The notes under the pieces: model-generated
What the model was told of the DNA's origin: nothing
Database searches by the model: none
Seen by the model: the letters and a program-made list of their open reading frames with translations, nothing else
Origin: JAFDZO01 sp044226845
Lineage (GTDB): Bacteria > Bacteroidota > Ignavibacteria > Tepidaquicellales > Tepidaquicellaceae
Assembly: GCA_044226845.1 (NCBI GenBank)
Contig: JBGAGG010000015.1
Span: 1-64,000 of the forward strand
Direction of reading: 5' to 3'
Length of the DNA stretch: 64,000 nucleotides
Program-made: the position numbers and the translations under genes
In this document: one piece after another, positions 43,296 to 51,829 of the stretch
Position numbering within the stretch: the first letter of the stretch is position 1
Layout of the letters: each line of letters starts with the position of its first letter

Positions 43296-45277
43296 TTGTC
43301 GAATTTTTTTAAAGCTTCTGTAATAGCTTCTTTCATTTCTGAATTTGAAGAATTTTCTAAGCCTTTTCCCAAATAAGGACAATTTCGAAATCCTAATTGT
43401 AAATATGGGAATTCTCTTTCATTTTCTTCATGGTTATTAACACTTAATACAACTGGTTTGTGATTTTTATATTTAGTTTCAACTAGTAATCTTATTTTTG
43501 TTACTTCAGCTGCAATCGGACCATTTGGATAATCAGATTGTTTTTTTATCCAATTACTTGATGCAATAACTAGAAATCTTTCACAGTTCTCAACAGCCTC
43601 AACACTATTATCAATAGGAGTTCCTGATAATCCTTGAAATGGATCAATGATTGCAATATACTTTCTTTTTTTATTATAAAGTATCTGAACAATCTTCTTA
43701 ACTAACCAATAATCTTCAAAAGCATAAGATATAAAAATTTTTTTCCCTTTAAATCCCGAGATATTTAAAGTATCTGCTGGTGCATTTAAATCAGATTTTA
43801 TATCCTGTATGATTAATTCATTATAAAGAGAATTTTCTTTTAATGTTTCTTCTATTTTCTTCCAAGAAGCTCCGATTTTTTTTCTGTCTTCTTTTGGCTG
43901 AAAAATTAGAATTCCATTTTTAATAGGAACTGCTGAGAAGTCACTTTCGGCTACAGATAATAAACCGCCAGTACATAATGTTATGTTAATAGGATTTTTG
44001 CTAATATATTTAAATTTATCATCTTTAATTCTGATTGAATGAATGATCCTTTGCTCATAATTAATATTACTGTTGTAATTTGAAAAAGTGTCATAAAAAA
44101 AATAATCCGGTAAACTTAAATTACCATTTTTTTTTGATTTTATACTCTGTGGAGGGGGAAGCCAAAAACATGTAAATTCAGGAGACTGTGTCAATAAAAG
44201 ATCTAGAGCGCTTTTAATTCTTAAATCACTTATATATTTTCCTTCATGACACTGAATTAATCTATTTGTTAAACTTATATCTTCTAATTTTTTGAAAGAT
44301 TCATAATTAAGTCCCTCTTTTTCTCCTCCCATTAAAAAAATTTTTTTATAGTTTTCATTCGAAAATACTCCTTTTAAAAAAGTCTTCAAAAGTGCTACTC
44401 GAAATCTATTTACAGGTGAAAAATATACGGTTCTCCATAAATGTGCTCTTTTAATAATAAATTCTGAAATAGGACCGGGATCAGAAAATACAGGACCATT
44501 CTCATCATAATACAATAACGAAACAATAACTGAAGATGGGCTACCCATCCCTCCAAAAGCATGATGTCCGTCTCTATATACATAATCCAATCTATCTGCA
44601 TCTACTGAACCATCTATTAGTTGGCGAAAAGTAGAAACTACTAAAGGTAGAGGTGACTTTGCAATTTTATCATCATTAATATGCCCAGTTATTAAATAAA
44701 TTAAGAAAGAAAGATTTATTTTGGCTTTTTGTAGTAAATTATATAGCTCATCATCATTGAAGATTGAATATGTTGTGAAAATATCTTTATTAGACCAATC
44801 ATTATTATGAGAACCTGTATTGTTTTTTACGTTCATTACCATATTTTCATCTGGTATAAAAACACTCTCTGTAGCCTGCCCAAAAGGTAACTCACCAATA
44901 TCTTGAAGTAAACCTGCTAAGAGCATATGTTTTATTAAAATACTCTCAGATGAATTTTTTATTTCAAAATATTTCAGAGTTTCATTAGATATTTTATTGA
45001 ATTTTTCTGGACTGGAGTTTTTAAATCTATCGAGTAATCCTTTCATAATAAACATCGTTCCAATGGCATGAGCATATCTACTATGGTCTGCAGCAGGATG
45101 GCTATGAGAAGCATAACCAAGTTGCTTAATGTTTCGCAATCTTTGAATGATTTTTGTATTTAATAATTTTACAATCGCACTAATACCAAGCGTATTTTCA
45201 AAAGACTTGAAATCAATTGTTCCATGTACAGCATCATGAACTGTATATAAGCTATAACTTGAATCTATATTACCCAT
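43292..45277 (-). CDS. HD (SAMHD1/dGTPase-like)-TIR fusion protein
   Basis: The 661-residue protein starts like SAMHD1/dNTP triphosphohydrolases: VHDAVHGTI, IQRLRNIKQLG, HSRYAHAIGT (H70), and SVDADRLDYVYRD with D228. The central HD motif is altered: LLQDIGELPFGQ has Gln125 for the metal-binding His, and Glu129 and Gln134 for the later His residues. The C-terminus (about 506-655) is a TIR domain: KKIFISYAFEDYW, FLVIASSNWI and IAAEV, with a candidate catalytic Glu. Inference: the HD part senses nucleotides and controls the TIR NADase or signal. It is preceded by two deaminase-like genes (gap 2 bases) and followed by the ThiL-like gene. Confidence 0.85.
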   Translation of the reverse strand: MGNIDSSYSLYTVHDAVHGTIDFKSFENTLGISAIVKLLNTKIIQRLRNIKQLGYASHSHPAADHSRYAHAIGTMFIMKGLLDRFKNSSPEKFNKISNETLKYFEIKNSSESILIKHMLLAGLLQDIGELPFGQATESVFIPDENMVMNVKNNTGSHNNDWSNKDIFTTYSIFNDDELYNLLQKAKINLSFLIYLITGHINDDKIAKSPLPLVVSTFRQLIDGSVDADRLDYVYRDGHHAFGGMGSPSSVIVSLLYYDENGPVFSDPGPISEFIIKRAHLWRTVYFSPVNRFRVALLKTFLKGVFSNENYKKIFLMGGEKEGLNYESFKKLEDISLTNRLIQCHEGKYISDLRIKSALDLLLTQSPEFTCFWLPPPQSIKSKKNGNLSLPDYFFYDTFSNYNSNINYEQRIIHSIRIKDDKFKYISKNPINITLCTGGLLSVAESDFSAVPIKNGILIFQPKEDRKKIGASWKKIEETLKENSLYNELIIQDIKSDLNAPADTLNISGFKGKKIFISYAFEDYWLVKKIVQILYNKKRKYIAIIDPFQGLSGTPIDNSVEAVENCERFLVIASSNWIKKQSDYPNGPIAAEVTKIRLLVETKYKNHKPVVLSVNNHEENEREFPYLQLGFRNCPYLGKGLENSSNSEMKEAITEALKKFDK

Positions 45278-45279
45278 AT

Positions 45280-45801
45280 TTAAATTTTTTTATCTTTATA
45301 AGAAAATGATTTTACCGGACTTTCGAACGTTTTATATTTGCCATTATAAAACAATTTTTGTCCCTTCGTTTCCCAAAAGGTTACTTGTCCAATCAACATT
45401 CCAGTATAAATTTTTACAGGCATTACGCAATGGAGTTGTAGTGTCCATTTATTTATGGAACCTAAATCAATCAAATCAGCAGTAATATCGATAAATATTC
45501 CTAATCTACCAATGGAAGAACGCCCCCTTATAATAGGCACATAATGGTTGCTTCCCATGGTTTCTAAGGTATTAATTAAATATATTTTCTTTGGATTTAG
45601 TAATAAGCCGTCGTCTGGTATTTTTATTTCAATTACTTCATTATCACTTGCAGAATCCAGCACGTCATTTTTATAATTCAAGCATCTATTACCTAATCTA
45701 AAATCATAGGAATTAGGGCCAATTTGATTTTCTTTGTATGGATCAATTACAATTTCTCCTAAGGCAACTGATTTTTTGATTTGCTCACCTGTAAGTATCA
45801 T
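45280..45801 (-). CDS. dCTP deaminase-like protein, Glu-to-Gln variant
   Basis: The 173-residue protein is of the Dcd/dUTPase trimer fold: SYDFRLG near 31-37, RGRSSIGRLGIF (94-103) and TADLIDLGSINKWTLQL. In Dcd the last motif normally reads TLEL or VLEF with the catalytic Glu; here Q122 replaces it. The substrate residues D33, R35 and D112 are kept. So it should fold and perhaps bind a deoxynucleotide but not deaminate by itself. It lies 6 bases after the paralog at 45808. Confidence 0.83.
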   Translation of the reverse strand: MILTGEQIKKSVALGEIVIDPYKENQIGPNSYDFRLGNRCLNYKNDVLDSASDNEVIEIKIPDDGLLLNPKKIYLINTLETMGSNHYVPIIRGRSSIGRLGIFIDITADLIDLGSINKWTLQLHCVMPVKIYTGMLIGQVTFWETKGQKLFYNGKYKTFESPVKSFSYKDKKI

Positions 45802-45807
45802 AAAACT

Positions 45808-46302
45808 TTAAAATTCTTTTGATGATTTTGGTCCGATATCATTTAAATATTTTCCTCTATAACTAATGAAATTTCCTTTTTGTACCCAAAATGCAACTTG
45901 CCCAATGCACATGTTTGGATAAATTTTTAATGGTTGTACAACCGATAACTCTAAAGTCCATTGACTTACTGACCCTACATGTCCTAAATCAGCAGTAGAG
46001 TTTAAGAATAAACCTAATCTCCCCAATGATGATTTCCCAAGCAATGTCATTGCATACTTCTTTGATCCAATAATTTCATAAGTTGACCCTAAATATAAAA
46101 TATTTGGCATTAGAGTGATTCCTTCATCATTTAATTCAATTTTATTATATTCATATTTATTTTTTACAATTGAAACTTCTAAAATATGTTGTGCTAAATT
46201 AAAATTATAACTATTAGGATTAATTTGATCCTTGTTAAATGGATCAATTATTATATCATTACTAATTACACTTTGTTCAATTTTTAATCCTGTTAAAATC
46301 AT
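45808..46302 (-). CDS. dCTP deaminase-like protein, paralog keeping the catalytic Glu
   Basis: The 164-residue paralog has KSSLGRLGLF (90-99) and SVSQWTLELSV, with E118 at the catalytic position. However, it has SYNFNLA in place of SYDFRLG (N33 and N35 for Asp and Arg) and H108 for the Asp of the IDPG-like turn. The deaminase core residues are thus divided between the two paralogs. Known: Dcd is a homotrimer with active sites between subunits. It is the first gene of the four-gene cassette ending at 42279. Confidence 0.83.
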   Translation of the reverse strand: MILTGLKIEQSVISNDIIIDPFNKDQINPNSYNFNLAQHILEVSIVKNKYEYNKIELNDEGITLMPNILYLGSTYEIIGSKKYAMTLLGKSSLGRLGLFLNSTADLGHVGSVSQWTLELSVVQPLKIYPNMCIGQVAFWVQKGNFISYRGKYLNDIGPKSSKEF

Positions 46303-46436
46303 TATAAGTATTTTTATTGTTTTATTAAAACTTACGACAATTTCTTCACGCTACATATAAATTAAAACTTGTTCTAATTAATAAGGAAAAATTAAGTTCA
46401 TTGTTTAAATTAACGCACAATCATTATATGTAAAAA

Positions 46437-48440
46437 TTAAAATTCAATTCCGGAATGCCATAGTTTTAAACCGAATTCATTAAATATTTTTTGCTTTACT
46501 TGGTTGACAATTTGATTAAATTCTTCGTGACGGGAGTCCGGTTTAGCACTTGTCAGCAATATAAACAAATTATTTGTCCCTTTTATTGCAGTTTCGATTT
46601 TCTTTTTGTCGTTACCGGATGTTACCTGCAACAATTCCTTTAGAAGCCATTTAAATGAACGGCCTTTAAACTTATCCTCAATATTAGTCTCAATAAATGG
46701 AGGGTTCCCATCCAGAGCATCTGCTGTCCATTCTATTTTCGCCCACTCTGCCAGGTTCCAGGTATTATCATTTTCCATTCGAACAAAAGTTTTAATAAAA
46801 TAGTCCAATCTGTTTTTTACTTCAGAATTAAGAAGCTTTATTTTTTGTGCAATTGGTAAACCAGCAAATTGTTCCCGCGCCAGAAGCACACTTTCATCTA
46901 CTTCATACTTATTAAGCCCAAGATGTTGCGGAGTTAATACCATTTCCCTTAAACTGTCTGCAAAAAATATTGTTGAGTTTAAATAGGAATATGAATCATA
47001 ATCAAAAGAAAATTTAAATCTAAACTCTTTTAAGATAGCATCTCCTTCCGATACCTCGTATTTCATTACACGACCAATAAGATCTATAATGCTGAAAGCA
47101 TATACATCATCACCGGTGCGCACTGGATTTTGGCAACGAACAGTCTTAATAAATTTATTATCGTAAACAGCTAACTCAATTTTTTGCTCTACTTTATTTT
47201 TGCTTGGAAGTTTAACTATCACATCAGCCAAATATTGAGGCATGGAAGAGAATCTAATAATTCCTCTATCTTGTTCATACTTCCTAACAAAACTTCTGGA
47301 GTTGGAATCAACCATTTGTTTTAAATCTGTGAATGTAAAAGAAGTATTATCTGATAGAAGTTGTTCATTTGCATATTTCTCATTAAGATCTTTTCCAGGA
47401 AGTAAACCAGTAAAATCAGGATGCATAAGATTTATCCCATAATCGGATCCAAATTTAGGTAATTTTTCTGATTGACGAAGGCGGTTAACATAATGTAACA
47501 GTTTGTCATCTGAAAACGAATATTCCAAAGTAAACTCAATTGTAAAAGTATCTAAAGGATAATAACCCCTCGATATACTTAAATCTATTTGCCTACTGAA
47601 TTTAGAAAGATCTTTTCCGGATTGTTGTCTGAAATTATTAAGGTTTACATTTGATTTTTCTTGCTGGTCAATTAATGTATTTAGTCTTTCAAATTGTGAT
47701 TTTACGCCATCTTCGGCTTGAGTTCTGAATTGATTTAAAGCTCTGGAAACCGAATCCAATCTTGTCAATTGTGATTGAACACTATGTTTTGATTCCTCCT
47801 GAAAAGAATTTAGACCTTTGGAAGAGCTTTCTTGCTGCTCTTGCAGAGATTTTAATTTATCTAATTGTGACTGACTCGCCAAAGATTGCCAACCTAAAAT
47901 TGTAATAGCAATGATTGCAAACAATACGGATAATACCGTCATTCGTTTACTCCATGCAGCCCTGCTTAATCTTGTTAAGGCTGATTTTCTCTCCGGTAAT
48001 AATTCACCACAACGTGCCATGAGCCTTTGAATTCCGGGATCATTTTTATTGCCATTCCAATCAAAAATATCTGTCGCTTGCAGCTGGTCATACGGTGGGG
48101 GAATAGAGCATAATGAAATACGTGCCGGAGCGTAATTTTCGCGTGTCAACGCTATTGAAGCTTCGTGCAAAACCCATTTTGAATCTGTGGAAAGGGAAGA
48201 CCATAACACTAATATGCAATTTGCCCCTTTGACTGCGTCATCCAAAACTTTACTCCATTGCTGACCGCACTGTATTTGCCTATCCCACCAGACTGAATAA
48301 TTTTCATTTTTTAAGAACAAATATACTTTCTCTGCAACTTCTGCATCTTCTCTCTTGTAACTAATAAATATGTAACCGTCCCGAACCTTTTTAATTGAAA
48401 AATTATTCGAAACTTTGATATTTTTTTTCTGGATTTTCAT
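46437..48440 (-). CDS. TIR-transmembrane-coiled-coil protein
   Basis: The 667-residue protein has an N-terminal TIR domain at about 22-150 (FISYKREDAEVAEKV, WWDRQIQCGQQW, SSLSTDSKWVLHEAS with E93 as the likely catalytic Glu), one membrane segment at about 168-190 (LSVLFAIIAITILGW), and a Gln/Ser/Leu-rich coiled coil (about 192-290) with heptad-like repeats. The C-terminal 370 residues form an unrecognised domain. Cytoplasmic TIR and an envelope-side sensor is one likely topology. It lies between the deaminase-HD-TIR cassette and the SLOG/patatin genes. Confidence 0.82.
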   Translation of the reverse strand: MKIQKKNIKVSNNFSIKKVRDGYIFISYKREDAEVAEKVYLFLKNENYSVWWDRQIQCGQQWSKVLDDAVKGANCILVLWSSLSTDSKWVLHEASIALTRENYAPARISLCSIPPPYDQLQATDIFDWNGNKNDPGIQRLMARCGELLPERKSALTRLSRAAWSKRMTVLSVLFAIIAITILGWQSLASQSQLDKLKSLQEQQESSSKGLNSFQEESKHSVQSQLTRLDSVSRALNQFRTQAEDGVKSQFERLNTLIDQQEKSNVNLNNFRQQSGKDLSKFSRQIDLSISRGYYPLDTFTIEFTLEYSFSDDKLLHYVNRLRQSEKLPKFGSDYGINLMHPDFTGLLPGKDLNEKYANEQLLSDNTSFTFTDLKQMVDSNSRSFVRKYEQDRGIIRFSSMPQYLADVIVKLPSKNKVEQKIELAVYDNKFIKTVRCQNPVRTGDDVYAFSIIDLIGRVMKYEVSEGDAILKEFRFKFSFDYDSYSYLNSTIFFADSLREMVLTPQHLGLNKYEVDESVLLAREQFAGLPIAQKIKLLNSEVKNRLDYFIKTFVRMENDNTWNLAEWAKIEWTADALDGNPPFIETNIEDKFKGRSFKWLLKELLQVTSGNDKKKIETAIKGTNNLFILLTSAKPDSRHEEFNQIVNQVKQKIFNEFGLKLWHSGIEF

Positions 48441-48602
48441 TTTAGAATATAATAATTTAAATCGAATTGATTTAGCAATTTATAGTTAAACTAAATTTTA
48501 AATATTATTTTCATTTTTAATTATTCATTTAGTTTGAGAATATATTTCAAAACTATTTTCCAAATAGTTTTACACTTTCTCTACCAGAATGGACAGGTAA
48601 GA

Positions 48603-49847
48603 CTAATTTAATTTCTTTTTCAATTCGTCCAGAATATTTATAAGTTTTTCATTTTGTTCTTCAAAAGTATTTATATCAAAGTATCCTTTAGAATATTCTT
48701 TAATTTTCGGGATCAGCTGTTGTATCTTTTCATTATTTTCTAAACCCAGATAAGCTTGCGTCAAACTTTGATATATCCATTCCTTATCATTTCTGCTATC
48801 AAAGTTTATATCATTTATTAAATCTTCACAGATTTTTACCACAGTTTTTCTAATTTCATTCGATTGATGGTGGTACAAGGATATACTTAACTTGTCTAAT
48901 TCTATTATTGCTTTTACATCCAGTAAAAAGGCTGTATTTATCCCGTTATAATAATCATTAGCAATGTAAAATCCTTTTCTATAAAACCAGATCGCCTTAT
49001 CTAAATAAGATTTATCTTTAATAATATCATACAACCTTTTGTTTATTGCACCACTTAATCCAAGAGTTTCCGGGTCTGTTGTAAGATTTGGATTTAATTG
49101 TTTAATAATTTCTTGAGCATCAAATAACGATTTTATTGGCTCCGGCTTTTGCGATTTATATGTTACAAGAGCGAGCCTTTGAATAAGAAAAGAATTATTT
49201 TTATCAAATTCTAAACATTTTTTAAAAAGATCGATTGCGATGGAATAATCTTCTTCATTTTTTGCTTTTTCCGCTTTATTTAAAAGTTCGGAAAAACTTT
49301 CGTCGTTCTGAATATTTTGTTTAATTGCTTTAATTTCTTTTTCAGTAAATACAGGAGGATTTAAATTAGGTAAGTATGTGTATACCGGGCTGTCGTTATT
49401 TTGATTTACCAATATCTGCTCAACAAGATCTTTTAACTCACTTGTAAATCTTCTCACCTCCCCAAAACCAATATCTTTTCCTAAATGTTCATAAGAATGA
49501 ATAATAGTATGATTAACATCGAAAGGATATTTCAGTTCTTTTTCCGAAATTACGATAGTTGTAAATGGTTTTAGTGCATGTCTGATTCCAAGTTCATATA
49601 ATGCATTGGGATTTAAAGTTGAAATATCTGCTACAACTATATCGGCTTTGTATATCCATTCGTACATAGGAACATCAATAATTCCCGTATGTTTTATTTC
49701 TTTGGCTCTAAAGCAATTTATTTCTAATTCTTCAAATACAGGTTTTATGAGATACTCGAACGTTTTGTCTAAGTCAAGCACTCTGCCAGTTTCCAGATCT
49801 GTCTTAGAGCCAAACCCAATAATAACAAAACAGTTTTTTTTATCCAT
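48603..49847 (-). CDS. Deoxyribosyltransferase/TIR-like domain with TPR (TRAFs-binding-like) region
   Basis: The first 150 residues (CFVIIGFG, VPMYEWIYKADIVVADIST, NALYELGIRHAL) are of the nucleoside 2-deoxyribosyltransferase/TIR-like Rossmann fold, in which the ADIVVADxxxxNxNxxYELG motif and its Glu are conserved. The remaining 250 residues are TPR-like and resemble the MAP3K TRAFs-binding (DUF4071) region: NPETLGLSGAI-like helix starts and YRKGFYIANDYYNGIN. A nucleotide- or NAD-cleaving effector with a repeat sensor is inferred. It lies 83 bases after the SLOG-like gene. Confidence 0.75.
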   Translation of the reverse strand: MDKKNCFVIIGFGSKTDLETGRVLDLDKTFEYLIKPVFEELEINCFRAKEIKHTGIIDVPMYEWIYKADIVVADISTLNPNALYELGIRHALKPFTTIVISEKELKYPFDVNHTIIHSYEHLGKDIGFGEVRRFTSELKDLVEQILVNQNNDSPVYTYLPNLNPPVFTEKEIKAIKQNIQNDESFSELLNKAEKAKNEEDYSIAIDLFKKCLEFDKNNSFLIQRLALVTYKSQKPEPIKSLFDAQEIIKQLNPNLTTDPETLGLSGAINKRLYDIIKDKSYLDKAIWFYRKGFYIANDYYNGINTAFLLDVKAIIELDKLSISLYHHQSNEIRKTVVKICEDLINDINFDSRNDKEWIYQSLTQAYLGLENNEKIQQLIPKIKEYSKGYFDINTFEEQNEKLINILDELKKKLN

Positions 49848-49930
49848 GAATTTTAATAGTATTTATTCTATAAGAAATTTTGATTTTTCAAATTCCTTTC
49901 TATTTCTGATAACAAAAGCTAACGAACAAT

Positions 49931-50506
49931 TCATTGAGTAAGTATAACTTCAATTTTAAAATTTAGTTTGATAGCTTCCTTTCTGAAATCATCGGTAAAA
50001 TCAGGTTTTTTCTTTCCTGTTTTTGCCATTCCATCCCACACAAGCAGGGCTATTTTTTGTATATTAGAATTATTTATGTTTTGCAAATTAATATTAGCTT
50101 GAAATAATTTCTCAGCTTTCTGTAAAATTTCGAAATTTGTTTTGGAATAAGCGATCTCATCACTTTCATTGTGGTTCAAAATTGTTATCCGTGATTTCTT
50201 TTCCAATTTACCATAGATTGCCCAAAAAGTTTCTTCCCAATTCCCGACGCAGTTTTTAACAGAACTATCAAGAAATTTTTGCTTATCAAACGGAAGAATC
50301 ATATGACAACTAGTACCCGCATTGAGCGCAGCTTCTAAGGTTAGAATATCAGCTCCACAAGCTCCGGAGCAAAATAGAGCGGATGGTTTGTTTAAATCAA
50401 AAAAAAGTTTAAGCTGTTGGCGAACAAGCGGAATGTTCTTAATGGGAAACCGTACTTCTGTGGAATTTTCTTTATCAATTAATCTACCTGAGGATGCAAC
50501 TATCAT
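49931..50506 (-). CDS. SLOG-like Rossmann-fold protein
   Basis: The 191 residues resemble the SLOG/LOG-DprA superfamily: ALFCSGACGADILTLEAALNAG gives a GxxxGxD nucleotide loop, followed by CHMILPFDKQKF. Known for the superfamily: sensing or cleaving nucleotides or NAD derivatives, in systems with effectors such as patatins or TIRs. It starts 67 bases after the patatin gene and precedes the deoxyribosyltransferase-like gene. The C-terminal part has TGKKKPDFTDDF and is unassigned. It has no helix to suggest membrane location. Confidence 0.62.
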   Translation of the reverse strand: MIVASSGRLIDKENSTEVRFPIKNIPLVRQQLKLFFDLNKPSALFCSGACGADILTLEAALNAGTSCHMILPFDKQKFLDSSVKNCVGNWEETFWAIYGKLEKKSRITILNHNESDEIAYSKTNFEILQKAEKLFQANINLQNINNSNIQKIALLVWDGMAKTGKKKPDFTDDFRKEAIKLNFKIEVILTQ

Positions 50507-50573
50507 AGTGGAATTGAGTATTGTACTTTAAATTAAGAAAAGCGTAGGATTTCTCAATAGTTTGAAAAAATAT

Positions 50574-51698
50574 TTAAAAAAAATGTGCAGGATTTATATT
50601 TTCTGAAGCTTTTTCTCCTATAGTATATAATAATTCTCTATTGTCGGCATTACTCATCTCAGCAAGTTTGTTTACTTTTTTTTCAGTAAAATCTTGTCCA
50701 AGCTTTAAACCATTTAAACAATTTTCCGTAATAGCAAAATTATATCTTAAGTAAGATATTAAAGGAGTACCGCCAATATAATCCAGTTTTAAATCTCGCA
50801 TTTCAATATCTATTTCTGTGGCAGTTGGAGAATTAGATAACCATTGTAGCATGATTTGATTCTGCCAGCTGGCATCCTGCATCAACATTTCAGGAACTTC
50901 AAGAGCCCAGTTTTTAAGCCAAGCTCTTTTAATTTTCCCGACATGCTTTTTAAAAACTTTGTAACCGGTACCGACTGATACTAAAAGTAATTTGTCTTCA
51001 CCCATCTCCCATTGAAAAGGAAAACCTTTTAATGTAGCTATTAAAAGTAAAATTAATGCGGGATTATTTGCCATGCTTACTCCTCCATCAACAAAAGCAG
51101 CATATTCTGATTTACCCACATCTATCATTTGTGGAATAAAAAATGTAGGTGCAGCACAGCTTGCTTTAACTGCCTGCCATAATAGAATATTTTTATTATC
51201 ATTATAAAATGTGCCCTTCGGATGATTGATTAAAGGCCATACACTGTTTGTATCTGCCCTTTTGGCTACAATACACAGTCCGGTTCGAATATCAGAGCTC
51301 CCCAAGGTTAGATCTTTGAATAAATTTCTGAGATTATTTTCAAGATGAATATGGTTATATCGTGCTTTAAAAAAACTCCACGTTTGAAATGGGTTCCATA
51401 AGTGTCTTTTACCCTTAAAAATTTCACCACCTAACGTCATGTATAATTTTTTAATCTCATCTACTGTTTTTCCTAATGATAGAGCTGCCGCTATTATAGA
51501 GCCAGTTGAAGTGCCTCCGATCAAATCAAAGTAATCTGAAAGCACTAATTTATCGTTTTTTTGTTTTTCTCTTAAGATAGTTTCAATTTTTTTAAGATAA
51601 CCTAAGGTTAAAGCACCTCTTATTCCCCCACCATCTAGAGATAGGATTCTTTTAGGAGTAACAGTTGGATCAAAACAATTTAGTAAAGTTTTGTTCAT
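50574..51698 (-). CDS. Patatin-like phospholipase
   Basis: The 374-residue protein is a complete patatin: the oxyanion loop ILSLDGGGIRG (about 18-28), the nucleophile in IGGTSTGSI (S64), and the dyad Asp in FVDGGVSMANNPA near 210. Known: Ser-Asp acyl hydrolases; CBASS patatins (CapV) degrade membranes when triggered by cyclic nucleotides. No CD-NTase gene is present in the window, so another ligand, possibly from the SLOG or deoxyribosyltransferase neighbours, would have to activate it. No signal peptide, so it acts from the cytoplasm. Confidence 0.88.
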   Translation of the reverse strand: MNKTLLNCFDPTVTPKRILSLDGGGIRGALTLGYLKKIETILREKQKNDKLVLSDYFDLIGGTSTGSIIAAALSLGKTVDEIKKLYMTLGGEIFKGKRHLWNPFQTWSFFKARYNHIHLENNLRNLFKDLTLGSSDIRTGLCIVAKRADTNSVWPLINHPKGTFYNDNKNILLWQAVKASCAAPTFFIPQMIDVGKSEYAAFVDGGVSMANNPALILLLIATLKGFPFQWEMGEDKLLLVSVGTGYKVFKKHVGKIKRAWLKNWALEVPEMLMQDASWQNQIMLQWLSNSPTATEIDIEMRDLKLDYIGGTPLISYLRYNFAITENCLNGLKLGQDFTEKKVNKLAEMSNADNRELLYTIGEKASENINPAHFF

Positions 51699-51829
51699 AG
51701 AAATAAATTTGATTATAATTAATAAGATAATTTTAATAGAATAATAATTTCATGAACCAATTAGTAATGGCTCAATTTTATTGAGATAATCCCAATCTAG
51801 GTTTAAAACAACTTCCTGATGATCTATAA

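Noticed and set aside
43296..43382. Longer N-terminus for the ThiL-like protein
   Set aside because: The extra residues (FFKFRNERSYYR and the like) come from reading over the TIR-coding end in another frame; the ATG at 43295 gives a normal ThiL start and a 4-base overlap.
43292..45277. HD-TIR protein as an active dGTPase
   Set aside because: The HD motif is QD and further His residues are missing, so normal metal-dependent hydrolysis is unlikely.
50870..50885. CTGCCAGCTGGCA, similar to the tRNA-Thr 3' end, as the missing right attachment site
   Set aside because: It lies within the patatin coding sequence, is a short palindrome, and matches only a few bases of the tRNA end.
50574..51698. 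Patatin as effector of a CBASS system
   Set aside because: No CD-NTase or Cap-type sensor gene was found. The E1, E2-like and JAB genes lie 20 kb away and belong to a separate cassette with its own Ub-like gene.
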